A DNA stretch of 64,000 nucleotides from Reyranella sp. (GCA_019750135.1 JAIEOV010000016.1:124001-188000), one strand, 5' to 3'. Positions 18,206-27,833 are shown, numbered from the stretch's first letter. Made by a program: numbers and translations. The notes: a model not told the origin generated them from the letters alone.

Positions 18206-19138
18206 GTGACCATCAGCCCCGCGCCCGCCCCTCGGCGCACCGCGATCACCGGCGCCAGCGAGCGCGTGGCGCGCACGATGCGTTTTCAACTGACAACAAT
18301 TAAAGGTCAGGGCTCTGGATGCCGGCCCTTCCTCTGCCGCCCCTTGGAAACGCCGGATATGCCAGCAAAACAACGGCCACCAGCTCGTCCGACAAGGGTC
18401 GAACGGTTCAGCGCCGATTGGCGCGCGGCTGCCAACGGCCGCTCGCGCGCCGGACGCCAGCAATGACCACGCGGCCGACGTGGCAGCACGGGGCGTCCGG
18501 CGGCGCCAGGTGGGCCGCCATGATGCCATATCCAACGATGCATAGAGCGAACGGCGCCTAGGGGCGCCGGTATGGTGACGCTTACGCAACCCGAAAAACA
18601 AGCGAGGCAGACCGCCGGATGCCGGCCGTGCCTGCGCAGCGTTCCTGTCCGGTCCCGGAAAACGGACAAAGACGCCTGAGGTCGAGCGGCCGGTCAGGGT
18701 CCGGCGCGCGCGCTCATCGGCTGCCTTCGAATCGGACGATGCGGTACAGGCCTGCTCGACGGCTTGGCGACCTCCATCCGTATCCGGTTGTGGAACCTTT
18801 CGGCAGGTCCGGACGCGATGCAGGTCGGTGTCGTTCTCGCAGGTTGGCCGTCCGCGGCCATCGTGCCAATCCTCTCGAAGAGCGTCGGCAGGGATAAGCC
18901 ACAAAATCCGGTAAGGAAGTCAACTCGTCTCCAGTCCGAAGCGCACGACGCGGCGCTGGCAGTGCTTGCAGGCGATGAAACGACGGGAGTGAACGATGCC
19001 ATGAGCCAACCTCGCTGGTTGACGGTCAGCGGGATGGGCCAGAACTTTGCGCTCGGGAGTCAAGAGTGTCCTCATGGGATTGTCGTAAGCATGAGCGGGA
19101 ACGGAGCCCTGCGGCCCGCCGAACCGTTACATCCCGCG

Positions 19139-20383
19139 ATGCTTACAATCGACGATGCGCAGCACAGCGACCTTCGTAGCGGACGTGCGCCATGGACAGG
19201 CGGCCCACGGCCGCCGCGCCGGCCGCTCGACCAGGACACACGATGCGACGTCCTGGTCGTCGGGGCGGGCATCACGGGAGCGATGGTCGCCGAACGGCTG
19301 GTCCGCGAAGGCCGCGACGTATGCATCGTCGACCGCGAGCGGCCGGGGATGGGAAGCACGGCGGCGAGCACGGCGATGCTGCTGTGGGAGATCGACCGGC
19401 CGCTCGCCAGCCTTACCGAACTCTATGGGTTCGAGCAGGCGGCGCGCATCTATCGACTGAGTTTTGAGGCGGTGCGTGGGCTGCGGTCGCTCGTCAAGCA
19501 GCGTCAGATCGCGTGCCGGATGCGCGCGCGGAACTCCCTCTACCTCGCAGCCGATACGACGGATGTCCACGCCTTGATGAAGGAGCATGAGCTGCGGGCA
19601 CGCGCCGGCCTGCCCGGCCATTTCCTCGATTACCAGACGCTACGCCGGCAATTCGGCATCGACCGCGAAGCCGCTTTGCTGTCACCGGGCGCAGCCGATG
19701 CCGATCCGCTCTGCCTTGCCCATGGGCTGACCGCCCGCGCGGTCAAAAGCGGCGCCCGCCTGTTTGACGGCGATGCTTTGCGTTACGACGCCGCTGGACG
19801 ACGTATGGCAGTCACCCTGGACAACGGCCATTCGATCGAAGCCGACTGGGTCGTGCTCGCCACGGGCTACGTGATGCCGGACTTCGTGGCCTCGGAGATC
19901 CATCGAGTGACGACGACCTGGGCAGTCGCCACCCCGCCGCAGCCGCCGCCTCGCCAATGGCCTGGCGAGGCGCTGATCTGGGAGGCCACTGAGCGCTATC
20001 TCTACCTGCGGACAACCGGCGATCATCGCATCATCGTGGGTGGCGGCGACGATGACGCCATTACCGAACCGGACGATCGCGCGAAGGCGACGCGGGACAA
20101 ATGCCGCTACCTGTTGACCAGCCTCAGCCGGCTTCTACCAGACGCCGCGGCATGCGCCGAGACGGCTTGGTCCGGCGTTTTCGGAACGACAGCGGACGGT
20201 CTGCCCCTGATCGGTCCGGTGCCGGACCATCCGCGCATCCTCGCAGCCTACGGCTATGGCGGCAACGGCATCACCTTCGGCTTCATCGCCGCGCAGTTGA
20301 TCGCCGGCCTGATCGGCGGGCGCCACGCCCCCTGGTACGACGACTTCCCGGTCGACCGGCCGCTGCCCGGCGCGCTCAAGTAG
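19139..20383 (+). CDS. FAD-dependent oxidoreductase (DAO family)
   Basis: A protein of about 414 residues with an N-terminal FAD-binding Rossmann motif (VLVVGAGITGAMVAERL), then GSTAASTAMLLWEID and a C-terminal DAO-type FAD segment (GTTADGLPLIGPVP, GYGGNGITFG). These marks fit the D-amino-acid oxidase/glycine oxidase superfamily. I chose the ATG at 19139 because the protein then begins shortly before the family's DLRSGR...W segment. An ATG at 19091 is possible. It probably forms an operon with the Rieske-type enzyme 61 bases downstream. Confidence 0.85.
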   Translation: MLTIDDAQHSDLRSGRAPWTGGPRPPRRPLDQDTRCDVLVVGAGITGAMVAERLVREGRDVCIVDRERPGMGSTAASTAMLLWEIDRPLASLTELYGFEQAARIYRLSFEAVRGLRSLVKQRQIACRMRARNSLYLAADTTDVHALMKEHELRARAGLPGHFLDYQTLRRQFGIDREAALLSPGAADADPLCLAHGLTARAVKSGARLFDGDALRYDAAGRRMAVTLDNGHSIEADWVVLATGYVMPDFVASEIHRVTTTWAVATPPQPPPRQWPGEALIWEATERYLYLRTTGDHRIIVGGGDDDAITEPDDRAKATRDKCRYLLTSLSRLLPDAAACAETAWSGVFGTTADGLPLIGPVPDHPRILAAYGYGGNGITFGFIAAQLIAGLIGGRHAPWYDDFPVDRPLPGALK

Positions 20384-20444
20384 CCGGCAGCAACCGCTGC
20401 ACCAGCCCCCTCGTTGGCCGGCACATCCACTGAAGGAGGATGCC

Positions 20445-22007
20445 GTGAACGCACGCGATGAGGCGACCCGGTCGCTCTGGATGCGCGTAGAGGTCCTGCC
20501 CGATGCACCGGTGGCCCAAGGTGCCCTCACCGCCGACACAGTGATCGTGGGCTCAGGCATCGCCGGCCTGTCGGCGGCCTACGAGCTCGCGAGTGCCGGC
20601 GGGAAGGTGATCGTCGTGGACCGCGGCTCGATCGCCGGCGGAATGACCTCGCGCACGACAGCGCATCTCGCGCCGATCTGCGACGATGCCATCAGCAGCC
20701 TGATCGACCTGCGCGGCGAGGACATGGCCCGGCAGTTCCAGAAGAGCCAGGAGGCGGCCGTCGATCGCGTCGAGGCGATCGTCGGCGAGCTCGGCGCCAA
20801 TTGCGGATTCCGGCGGCTGGACGGGTTCCTCTTTCCGGCCGTCGGGATGAAGCGGGGAGAAGCGAAGGAGCAGCTCGACAAGGAGTACGCCGCCGCCCAG
20901 AAGGCCGGCGCAGCAGTCGAGCACGCCAAGGGGGTCCCTTTCGTCGGCTTCAAGACCGCGCCGGCGCTGCGCTACCCGCGCCAGGGGACGTTCCATCCCC
21001 TGAAATACCTGCAGGCGGTGGCGCGCGCGGTCGTGGACAAGGGCGGCAGGCTGTTCGCCGACAGCCCAGTGGTTAGCGTCGAGGCGTCGCCGCAGGGCGT
21101 CGAGGTGCACCTGCAGAACGGCGGCCGCGTGTCGGCGGCCCATGCCGTCGTCGCCACCAACTCGCCCATCAACAAACGGGTCGAGCTGCACAGCAAGATG
21201 GCGCCCTACCGCACCTATGCCATGGCGTTCGCCATCGGCCGCGATGTGCTGCCGGACGCGCTGTACTGGGACATGGCCGATCCCTACCACTACGTCCGCC
21301 TCCATCCCGGCTCGGGCAACGACGACTGGCTGATCGCCGGCGGCGAGGACCACAAATCGGGCGAGGCTGATGACGGCGCCGAGCGGTTCGGGAAGCTCGA
21401 AGCGTGGATCCGCAAGCTGGTGCCCGAGCTCGGCAAGGAGGCCTACCGCTGGTCGGGCCAGGTCATGACCACCCTGGACCATTGCGGCTATATCGGCCGC
21501 GATTCCCACGACGAGCGGGTCTTCGTGGTGACGGGCGATTCGGGCCAGGGCATCACGCACGGCGCTCTCGCTGGCCTGCTGATCAAGGAACTGATCCTGT
21601 CGGGATCGAGCCCCTGGGAGAGCGTCTACGATCCGTCGCGCAAGAGCGCCAAGGCGCTCGGCACCTACGTCAGCGAGAACGTGACAGCGATCAAAAACTT
21701 CGCGGAGTACCTGCTGCCCGGCGAGCTGGACTCGCTCGACGCCCTGAAGCCCGGGGAGGGCGGCATCCTGCGCGACGGCCTGAAGCGCCTGGCGGCGTGC
21801 CGCGACCGTGATGGCGCCTTGCACGTGCGGTCGGGCGTGTGCACGCACCTCGGATGCCACGTCAATTGGAACTCGACGGAGCAGTGCTGGGACTGCCCCT
21901 GCCACGGCTCGCAGTTCGCGCCCGACGGTGCGGTGCTGAACGGGCCGGCTCTCTCGCCGCTGGAAGAAGCGGAGGCGCCGTCCGAGCGAAAGCGCCGACA
22001 CGCCTAG
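20445..22007 (+). CDS. FAD-dependent oxidoreductase with C-terminal Rieske domain
   Basis: A 520-residue enzyme. The N-terminal FAD motif is TVIVGSGIAGLSAAYEL, with GGMTSRTTAHL after it. The middle resembles DAO-family oxidoreductases and shows VVTGDSGQGITHG. The last 90 residues hold a Rieske 2Fe-2S motif, CTHLGCHVNW followed by CPCHGSQF. The start is GTG at 20445 behind AAGGAGG. The iron-sulfur domain suggests electron transfer from the flavin; the substrate is unknown. It may work with the related enzyme just upstream. Confidence 0.92.
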   Translation: MNARDEATRSLWMRVEVLPDAPVAQGALTADTVIVGSGIAGLSAAYELASAGGKVIVVDRGSIAGGMTSRTTAHLAPICDDAISSLIDLRGEDMARQFQKSQEAAVDRVEAIVGELGANCGFRRLDGFLFPAVGMKRGEAKEQLDKEYAAAQKAGAAVEHAKGVPFVGFKTAPALRYPRQGTFHPLKYLQAVARAVVDKGGRLFADSPVVSVEASPQGVEVHLQNGGRVSAAHAVVATNSPINKRVELHSKMAPYRTYAMAFAIGRDVLPDALYWDMADPYHYVRLHPGSGNDDWLIAGGEDHKSGEADDGAERFGKLEAWIRKLVPELGKEAYRWSGQVMTTLDHCGYIGRDSHDERVFVVTGDSGQGITHGALAGLLIKELILSGSSPWESVYDPSRKSAKALGTYVSENVTAIKNFAEYLLPGELDSLDALKPGEGGILRDGLKRLAACRDRDGALHVRSGVCTHLGCHVNWNSTEQCWDCPCHGSQFAPDGAVLNGPALSPLEEAEAPSERKRRHA

Positions 22008-22116
22008 ACCGCGGGCCAACGTACTGCGTCGCCAGCTGAATTTCACACAGCTGGCAACCATCGCGCGCGTCGCACTTTGTCTCGTCACGAACCACCCAAT
22101 ACCGACGGAGAAATTC

Positions 22117-22587
22117 ATGACGAAGACGATCTCGCTGCTCGCCACCGCCGCTATCGGCTTGGCGATTGCGGCGCCGGCCTGGGCGGCGAGCGACGCCGAA
22201 TGCCAGGACATGTGGAAGAAGGCCGACGCCAACGCCGACGGCGTGCTGTCCGACAAGGAATCGATCCGCTACGTCGCGCTAATGCGCGTCGGCGACCGCA
22301 CGATCGCCACCGAAGGCAAGATCACCCAGGCCGAGTTCATGGATGCCTGCAAGGCCGACATCTATGCGCCGCGTAAGGCAGACGCCGGCGCGCCGCTGAA
22401 GGGCGCCAACAGCTTCACCGAAGGCCAGGCCAAGGATCGCGCCATCGCCCATGGCAACGTCGACAGCGTCGCCGGGCTGAAGAAGGACGACGACGGCATC
22501 TGGCGCGGTACCGGCACCCAGGCCGGCAAGACCGTGCAGATCGCGGTCGACTACAAAGGCAACGTCGTCACCACGGCGCAGCAGTAA
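22117..22587 (+). CDS. Exported EF-hand-like protein
   Basis: A 156-residue protein with a signal peptide (MTKTISLLATAAIGLAIAAP, cleavage after AWA near residue 23). One EF-hand-like loop is visible as DANADGVLSDKE around residues 37-48, so calcium binding is possible. The C-terminal 55 residues (NVDSVAGLKKDDDGIWRGTG to KGNVVTTAQQ) resemble a PepSY-like fold. ACGGAGAAATTC precedes the ATG. It is followed within 21 bases by another stress-type gene and is probably co-transcribed. Confidence 0.75.
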   Translation: MTKTISLLATAAIGLAIAAPAWAASDAECQDMWKKADANADGVLSDKESIRYVALMRVGDRTIATEGKITQAEFMDACKADIYAPRKADAGAPLKGANSFTEGQAKDRAIAHGNVDSVAGLKKDDDGIWRGTGTQAGKTVQIAVDYKGNVVTTAQQ

Positions 22588-22608
22588 CCCCAGTACGGAG
22601 AAGACGAC

Positions 22609-23196
22609 ATGAAGACCGTATGCCGAGTCTATGACAGCTATTCCCAGGCGCGCGCCGCCGTCGACGCCCTCGAATCGGCGGGCATTGCCAGCGCCGACAT
22701 CAGCATCGTCGCCAACAAGTACGTCAGCGCTGAACATGCCGACGTCGACGAAGTCTCGGGCGCGGCCGCGGGCGCCGGTGTCGGCGGCGCCCTGGGCGGC
22801 GGCGCCGGCCTGCTGGCGGGCCTCGGCCTGCTCGCCATTCCGGGCCTCGGCCCGGTCGTGGCGGCAGGCTGGCTGGCCGCAACGGCGGCCGGCGCGGCAG
22901 CCGGCGCGGCGACCGGCGGCATCGTCGGCGCGCTGGTCGATGCCGGTGTCGATCGCAAGCATGCCGATGTCTATTCGGAATCGATCCGTCGCGGCGGCAC
23001 CATGGTGACAGCCCGGGTGGCCGATGCGGATGCCGGCCGCGCCGAGACCCTGATGGCGACCTACAAGCCCATCGACCCGGTGGTGCGCGGTGAGGAGTAC
23101 CGCAAGACCGGCTGGCAGACCTTCGATGACAAGGCGCCGGTCTACCGGCCGAACCAGACCGAGATCGACCGCATGCGGGCGACCTGGCCGGGCTGA
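22609..23196 (+). CDS. General stress protein 17M-like membrane-associated protein
   Basis: A 195-residue protein. The N-terminus (VCRVYDSYSQARAAVDALES, then ADISIVAN) matches the GSP17M/YflT fold. A glycine/alanine-rich hydrophobic middle (residues 52-112) is likely membrane-embedded. The C-terminal segment GGTMVTARVADADAGRAETL resembles the second half of the domain. Homologues are stress-induced proteins of unknown mechanism. GGAGAAGACGAC precedes the ATG. A terminator lies 30 bases after the stop. Confidence 0.82.
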   Translation: MKTVCRVYDSYSQARAAVDALESAGIASADISIVANKYVSAEHADVDEVSGAAAGAGVGGALGGGAGLLAGLGLLAIPGLGPVVAAGWLAATAAGAAAGAATGGIVGALVDAGVDRKHADVYSESIRRGGTMVTARVADADAGRAETLMATYKPIDPVVRGEEYRKTGWQTFDDKAPVYRPNQTEIDRMRATWPG

Positions 23197-23225
23197 ACGC
23201 AGCACGGACCTACGAACCAAGGCAA

Positions 23226-23255
23226 GGGCAGGCGAAAGCCTGCCCTTCGTCTTTT
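23226..23255 (+). terminator. Rho-independent terminator
   Basis: Perfect 8-bp stem GGGCAGGC/GCCTGCCC with a GAAA loop, followed by TTCGTCTTTT. It ends the 22117-23196 pair. Confidence 0.85.
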
Positions 23256-23358
23256 CGGCCACACGTCTTTTCCGCCACCCGTCGGCGCGCAACGTCTCAT
23301 GGTCCGTCTCGTTGTGCGTGTGGTTTTCACCAACAACCGTCCAGACAGAGGTTATTCC

Positions 23359-23910
23359 ATGCCAACCCGCGACAAGCCCGACGCCATCGCCCTGCTCAAG
23401 GAAGACCATCGCAAGGTCGAGGACCTGTTCGAGAAGGCCGAGAAGGCGCGCGATGCGGACCGCAAGAAGTTGCTGGTCCAGCAGATCTGCACCGAGCTGA
23501 TGATCCACTCGATGGTCGAGGAGGAGATCTTCTATCCGTCCTGCAAGGACAAGATCGAGGACGAGGACCTGCTCGAGGAAGGTTATGTGGAGCATGACGG
23601 CGCCAAGGTCCTGATCGCCGAGCTCCTGGACAGCGAGCCCGACGCCGAATTCTACGACGCCAAGGTCACGGTGCTGTCGGAGATGATCAAGCACCACGTC
23701 AAGGAGGAAGAGAAGCGCTCGGAAGGCCTGTTCGCCCAGGCGCGCGACGCCGGCCTCGATATCGAGGCGCTGGGCGAGCGCATCATGGCGCGCAAGGAGG
23801 AGCTGAAGCAGGAGTTCGCCGGCGGCAACCTGCCGCCGCCGCACACCCGCACCTTCTCCGGTCACAAGCTGGTGCAGGACAATCCCGTCGCCGCGGCTGG
23901 CGACGACTGA
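23359..23910 (+). CDS. Hemerythrin-domain protein
   Basis: A 183-residue helical protein that should bind a non-haem di-iron centre. Metal ligands fit LLKEDHRKVEDLF, MIHSMVEEEIFYP, VEHDGAKVL and MIKHHVKEEEKRS. Hemerythrin-like proteins bind oxygen or protect against stress; the exact role here is unknown. The start at 23359 matches the family's short N-terminus. A related hemerythrin domain is fused to a repeat protein at 33457-34959. Confidence 0.92.
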   Translation: MPTRDKPDAIALLKEDHRKVEDLFEKAEKARDADRKKLLVQQICTELMIHSMVEEEIFYPSCKDKIEDEDLLEEGYVEHDGAKVLIAELLDSEPDAEFYDAKVTVLSEMIKHHVKEEEKRSEGLFAQARDAGLDIEALGERIMARKEELKQEFAGGNLPPPHTRTFSGHKLVQDNPVAAAGDD

Positions 23911-23922
23911 TCGCCGAGACTG

Positions 23923-24492
23923 ATGCCGCTGTTCCTGCTCGACCGCGACGGCGTCGTCGTGGTCAACCGCAAGGACAATATCAAGAGGCCCGCCGGCCTG
24001 GAGTTGATCGCCGGCGCGGCGGAGGGGATCGCGCGCTTGACCGATGCCGGCATCAGCGTCGCAATCTGCACCAATCAGCCCGAGGTGGCGCGCGGCGTCA
24101 TGAGCCGCGAGGAACTCGATGCCGCGCATGAGGCCCTGGCCGGCATGCTGGCCGCCAAGGGCGCCCGCATCGGCCGTATCCTGCCCTGCATCTGCGATCG
24201 TAAGACGCCGCGCATGAAACCCGCCGCTGGCATGCTGCGGGAAGCGCTTGCCGGCTACGATGCGAGTGCCGCCGATACCCCGTTCGTCGGTGACCAGCTC
24301 GACGATCTCAAGGCAGCCTTCCATGCCGGCTGCCCGCGTGTGCTGGTGCGGACCGGCTTGGGACGAAAGGCCCTGGAGCGCGGGTTGCCCCAGTATCTCC
24401 AGCCGGTCGCCGTCTACGACGACCTTGCCGCAGCTGTCGACGCCCATTTGGGCAACCACGCAGGCGGTGGCGGCATTCCTCCCACACCATGA
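23923..24492 (+). CDS. HAD-IIIA phosphatase, heptose bisphosphate phosphatase-like
   Basis: A 189-residue HAD phosphatase. The catalytic pair is in FLLDRDGVVV (Asp7 and Asp9), the second motif is ICTNQPEVARG, and motif IV is FVGDQLDDLKAA. The length and the CICDRKTPRMKPAAGM segment resemble D-glycero-D-manno-heptose 1,7-bisphosphate 7-phosphatases. That family normally has a zinc loop with three or four cysteines, and only CIC is seen here, so substrate assignment is weak. Its last codons overlap the next gene by four bases. Confidence 0.82.
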   Translation: MPLFLLDRDGVVVVNRKDNIKRPAGLELIAGAAEGIARLTDAGISVAICTNQPEVARGVMSREELDAAHEALAGMLAAKGARIGRILPCICDRKTPRMKPAAGMLREALAGYDASAADTPFVGDQLDDLKAAFHAGCPRVLVRTGLGRKALERGLPQYLQPVAVYDDLAAAVDAHLGNHAGGGGIPPTP

Positions 24493-24728
24493 GCGAACAT
24501 CCTGACCAAACCGACCGGACGGCGCGCGCCATGCGCGACGATGTCGAGCGTCTGGCCCGTGGCCGGCCCTGTCATTGGGTGCCCGTGCACGACATCACCC
24601 AGCGCCTGGGGCTCGATGACGCCGCGGGCGACGCGGCCGTCCGGCGGGCCATCGTGCAAGGTTGGTTCGTGGCCGACAGCGACCCGCCGCACAGTGTCCG
24701 CCTGAGCGTGGTGCAGACGGCAAGTTGA
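24489..24728 (+). CDS. Small hypothetical protein, 79 residues
   Basis: The ATG overlaps the stop of the HAD gene as ATGA, implying coupled translation. The sequence is helical and charged. The segment VHDITQRLGLDDAAGDAAVR, followed by IVQGWF, resembles a small winged-helix-like fold; I do not recognise a family. No membrane segment. Confidence 0.7.
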   Translation: MSEHPDQTDRTARAMRDDVERLARGRPCHWVPVHDITQRLGLDDAAGDAAVRRAIVQGWFVADSDPPHSVRLSVVQTAS

Positions 24729-24803
24729 AGACCTATTTGCGGCGAAGTCGGGAGCCAGGAGAAGCGGCGTGCGTTCACTTCGCTCTGCCGCAAAGGAAAG
24801 TTC

Positions 24804-27032
24804 GTGTCCCCATCGCCCGTTCGTCGTTCGCGCCTGTCGGAAGGCCTGCCCTATCCCCTCGGCGCGACGTGGGATGGGCTGGGCGTCAACTTCGCGCTGT
24901 TCTCGGCCAATGCCACCAAGGTTGAACTCTGCCTTTTCGAGGAGGGCGGCCAACGCGAGGTCGAACGCATCGCCCTGCCGGAGTACACCGACGAAGTCTG
25001 GCACGGCTACCTGCCCGATGCGCGGCCGGGCACGGTTTATGGCTATCGCGTCCACGGGCCGTACGAGCCCGCCGCCGGCCACCGCTTCAATCCCAACAAG
25101 CTGCTGATCGATCCCTACGCCAAGCAGATGATCGGCCATATCGAGTGGAACCCGGCGCTGTTCGGCTACAAGGTCGAGAGCGGCGACGACCTCAGCTTCG
25201 ACGACCGCGACAGCGCGTCCTACACGATGAAGGCCGCCGTGATCGACACGGCCTTCACCTGGGGCAACGGCCGGCGGCGCATCGCCTGGGAGAACACCGT
25301 CGTCTACGAAGCACACGTCCGCGGGCTCACGAAGCGGCACCCGGCGCTGCCCGAGCCCTTGCGCGGCACCTATGCGGGCCTGGCCAGCGCGGAGATCACC
25401 GCCTACCTCGGTTCGCTCGGCGTCAGCACGGTGGAGCTGCTGCCGGTGCACACCTTCGTCGACGACAGCTATCTGCTCGACAAAGGCCTGAAGAACTACT
25501 GGGGCTACAACAGCATCGGATTCTTCGCCCCGGCGCGGCGCTACGCGGCCAACGCCGACTTCGCCTTTGCCGAGTTCAAGGAGATGGTGGCGCATCTGCA
25601 CGATGCCGGCCTCGAGCTGATCCTCGATGTCGTCTACAACCACACCGCGGAAGGCAACCAGCTCGGCCCGACGCTCTCCTTCAAGGGCATCGACAACGCG
25701 TCCTACTACAGGCTCGCGCCCGACCCGCGGCACTACATCAACGACACCGGCACCGGCAACACGGTGAACCTTTCCAACTCGCGCGTGCTGCAGATGGTGA
25801 TGGACAGCTTGCGCTACTGGGCCAACGACATGCGCGTCGACGGCTTCCGCTTCGACCTCGCCACCATCCTGGGGCGCGAGCCGCACGGCTTCCACGAGGA
25901 TGGCCGCTTCCTCGATGCCTGCCGGCAGGACCCGACGCTCAGCCAGGTCAAGCTGATCGCCGAGCCGTGGGATATCGGCCCGGGCGGCTATCAGGTCGGG
26001 CGCTTCTCGCCGGGCTGGGCGGAATGGAACGACCGCTACCGCGACACGGTTCGCGCCTACTGGCGCGGCGACGAAGGGCAGCTGCCCGAGCTCGCGGCGC
26101 GACTCACGGCTTCTGCCGATCTGTTCGCCAAGCGCGGACGCAAGCCGTGGGCCTCGATCAACTTCGTGGCGGCGCATGACGGCTTCACGCTGGCCGACCT
26201 CGTCACCTACAGCGACAAGCACAATGAGGCGAACGGCGAGGACAACCGCGACGGCCACGGCCACAATCTTTCGGCCAACTACGGCGTCGAAGGACCGAGC
26301 GAGGATACGGCGATCCGCGAGACGCGCCTGGTCCAGATGCGCAACATGCTGGCGACCCTGCTGCTGTCGCGCGGCACGCCCATGCTGCTGGGCGGCGACG
26401 AGTTCGCGCGCAGCCAGGGCGGCAACAACAACGCCTATTGCCAGGACAACGAGATCACGTGGATCGACTGGCCAGGCATCGGTGCTGATGGGCGCGCCCA
26501 GGCAGAGTTCGTGCGCAAGCTCCTGATGATCCGCCGCAGCCTGCCGATGCTGCGCCGCGGCCGCTTCCTCACGGGCGCCTACGACGAGGAGATCGGCGTC
26601 AAGGACGCGACCTGGCTCAGGCCGGACGGCGCCGAGATGACGCAGGAGAACTGGGAGGACGGCCACGCACGATGCCTCGGCGTGCTGCTCGACGGCCGAG
26701 CCCAGGAGACCGGCATCCGCAGGATCGGCGACGATTCCACCCTGCTGATCGTCCTCAATGCCCATACCGAGGCGGTACCGTTCACGCTGCCGTCCGCCGC
26801 GGGCGGCAGCCGCTGGATCAAGCTCCTGGACACGCACAAACCCGGCGACACGGCGCTCGCCCGCTCGAAATTCGGCGAGCGCGTCGACGTGCCGGGCCGC
26901 GCGCTCCTGCTGTTCGTGCTGCAGCCTGCCCGCACCCCTCAGCGCGCGACAGCGGCGGAACGATCGTTCCAGCGCGTCGTGCAGACCGTCGAAGAGGCGG
27001 CCTTGAAGGCGGTGCGCTTCGGATTCGACTGA
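24804..27032 (+). CDS. glgX: Glycogen debranching enzyme GlgX
   Basis: A 742-residue GH13 enzyme that hydrolyses alpha-1,6 branches of limit-dextrinised glycogen. An N-terminal carbohydrate-binding region (YPLGATWDGLGVNFALFSAN) precedes the TIM barrel. Catalytic residues are in VDGFRFDLA (Asp nucleophile), IAEPWDIGPGGY (Glu acid) and AAHDGFTLADL. GTG at 24804 is chosen behind AAAGGAAAG. No other glycogen gene is nearby, so it is separated from a glg operon. Confidence 0.95.
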   Translation: MSPSPVRRSRLSEGLPYPLGATWDGLGVNFALFSANATKVELCLFEEGGQREVERIALPEYTDEVWHGYLPDARPGTVYGYRVHGPYEPAAGHRFNPNKLLIDPYAKQMIGHIEWNPALFGYKVESGDDLSFDDRDSASYTMKAAVIDTAFTWGNGRRRIAWENTVVYEAHVRGLTKRHPALPEPLRGTYAGLASAEITAYLGSLGVSTVELLPVHTFVDDSYLLDKGLKNYWGYNSIGFFAPARRYAANADFAFAEFKEMVAHLHDAGLELILDVVYNHTAEGNQLGPTLSFKGIDNASYYRLAPDPRHYINDTGTGNTVNLSNSRVLQMVMDSLRYWANDMRVDGFRFDLATILGREPHGFHEDGRFLDACRQDPTLSQVKLIAEPWDIGPGGYQVGRFSPGWAEWNDRYRDTVRAYWRGDEGQLPELAARLTASADLFAKRGRKPWASINFVAAHDGFTLADLVTYSDKHNEANGEDNRDGHGHNLSANYGVEGPSEDTAIRETRLVQMRNMLATLLLSRGTPMLLGGDEFARSQGGNNNAYCQDNEITWIDWPGIGADGRAQAEFVRKLLMIRRSLPMLRRGRFLTGAYDEEIGVKDATWLRPDGAEMTQENWEDGHARCLGVLLDGRAQETGIRRIGDDSTLLIVLNAHTEAVPFTLPSAAGGSRWIKLLDTHKPGDTALARSKFGERVDVPGRALLLFVLQPARTPQRATAAERSFQRVVQTVEEAALKAVRFGFD

Positions 27033-27041
27033 TTGCGGCGC

Positions 27042-27275
27042 TCAATCCGCGTCAGCCGGAGAAGATTGCCGACTGCCCGCCGTCTGCCCTCGCAGGGCCT
27101 TCACCGCCTGGCAAAGGCGCGCGGCGCTGGCGCCGACATGGAGCGAACTGGCCCCGCCGGCATCGAGGCGGAACGCAAGTTCGTCGGCATGGGCACGAAC
27201 CTGCTTGATCAGGGCGGCGACCAGAGGGGAATCGTCGGTTCGCGTCGGCTCCTGGCGCTTGCGGATCGTCTTCAT
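27042..27275 (-). CDS. Small conserved hypothetical protein, 77 residues
   Basis: The start at 27275 has GGAGGGG upstream. The protein is MKTIRKRQEPTRTDDSPLVA, then ALIKQVRAHADELAFRL. The RAHADxLxFRL core and following hydrophobic segment recur in the product at 37314-37559, so this is a two-member family within the window. No known domain. It ends ten bases from the glgX stop in convergent orientation. Confidence 0.7.
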   Translation of the reverse strand: MKTIRKRQEPTRTDDSPLVAALIKQVRAHADELAFRLDAGGASSLHVGASAARLCQAVKALRGQTAGSRQSSPADAD

Positions 27276-27428
27276 CGTATCCCCTCCATCGGCTCTTTTC
27301 CGAGAAGCGACAGCAAGCGCGGCGCGGTTGCGCCGCCGAGGCGATTTCACCGGGTACCTGGACTGCTATTTGCGGTCACCGCAGCAACAGCGGCCGACGC
27401 CACGGCATTTGCCTTACAGGAGGTGGTC

Positions 27429-27833
27429 ATGGCGATCCTTGGTACCTGGAGAGCGATCGGGTTCGAGCCGCCAGACCCTGCCTGCCGCTCGAGGTTGGAC
27501 GGCACCGCGTCGCTGGTAACGCGCCTTCTCACCGAGCTGCAGAGCGCAATCCGCCGGCACGGCGCCGCGGCGCGCGAGCTCCTCATCGTTGTCTTCAACC
27601 TGGAGCACGGCGGCGCGCGCGTCGCCCTGCGCGAGCAGACGCTGGCCGAAGGCTATCCCTCCCTCACCACCGTTTTCGCTGAGATCGCTCGCGCCTGCGC
27701 GCAGGATCGTATCGGTGCCCATCAGCTGCGCTGCATCATGTTCGAAGAGGACGAGGTCAGGCTCATGCTCATCAACAAGAGTGGCCAGCCGGAAGCCTAC
27801 GTCTTTCCGGTGCGGCCCGCCGAGGTGACGTGA
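27429..27833 (+). CDS. Hypothetical protein, 134 residues
   Basis: A perfect AGGAGGT precedes the ATG at 27429. The protein is soluble. Its middle (ELLIVVFNLEHGGARVALRE) and end (EEDEVRLMLINKSGQPEAYV) look like alternating strands of a small alpha/beta fold. I do not recognise the family. A downstream rightward run of DUF3072 and signalling genes may share its transcript. Confidence 0.65.
   Translation: MAILGTWRAIGFEPPDPACRSRLDGTASLVTRLLTELQSAIRRHGAAARELLIVVFNLEHGGARVALREQTLAEGYPSLTTVFAEIARACAQDRIGAHQLRCIMFEEDEVRLMLINKSGQPEAYVFPVRPAEVT

Larger units (their letters stand above)
17843..19138. other. 1.3-kb intergenic region with palindromes and degenerate repeats
   Basis: No firm gene. It holds the katE upstream region, two near-identical palindromes (see 17996 and 18178), and the word GGATGCCGGCC at 18121, 18317 and 18617. 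A frame from 18194 (MSNVVTISPAPAPRRTAITG, then ASERVAR) could be the start of a lost regulator gene, but it has no recognisable domain. A possible sigma70-like -35 (TTGACA) lies at 18083. Confidence 0.6.

Noticed and set aside
22279..24459. Minus-strand open frame of 726 codons
   Set aside because: It runs antisense across four genes with clear families (EF-hand-like, GSP17M, hemerythrin, HAD) and shows no motif of its own.
24414..26837. Minus-strand open frame of 807 codons
   Set aside because: Antisense to glgX, which carries all GH13 catalytic motifs.
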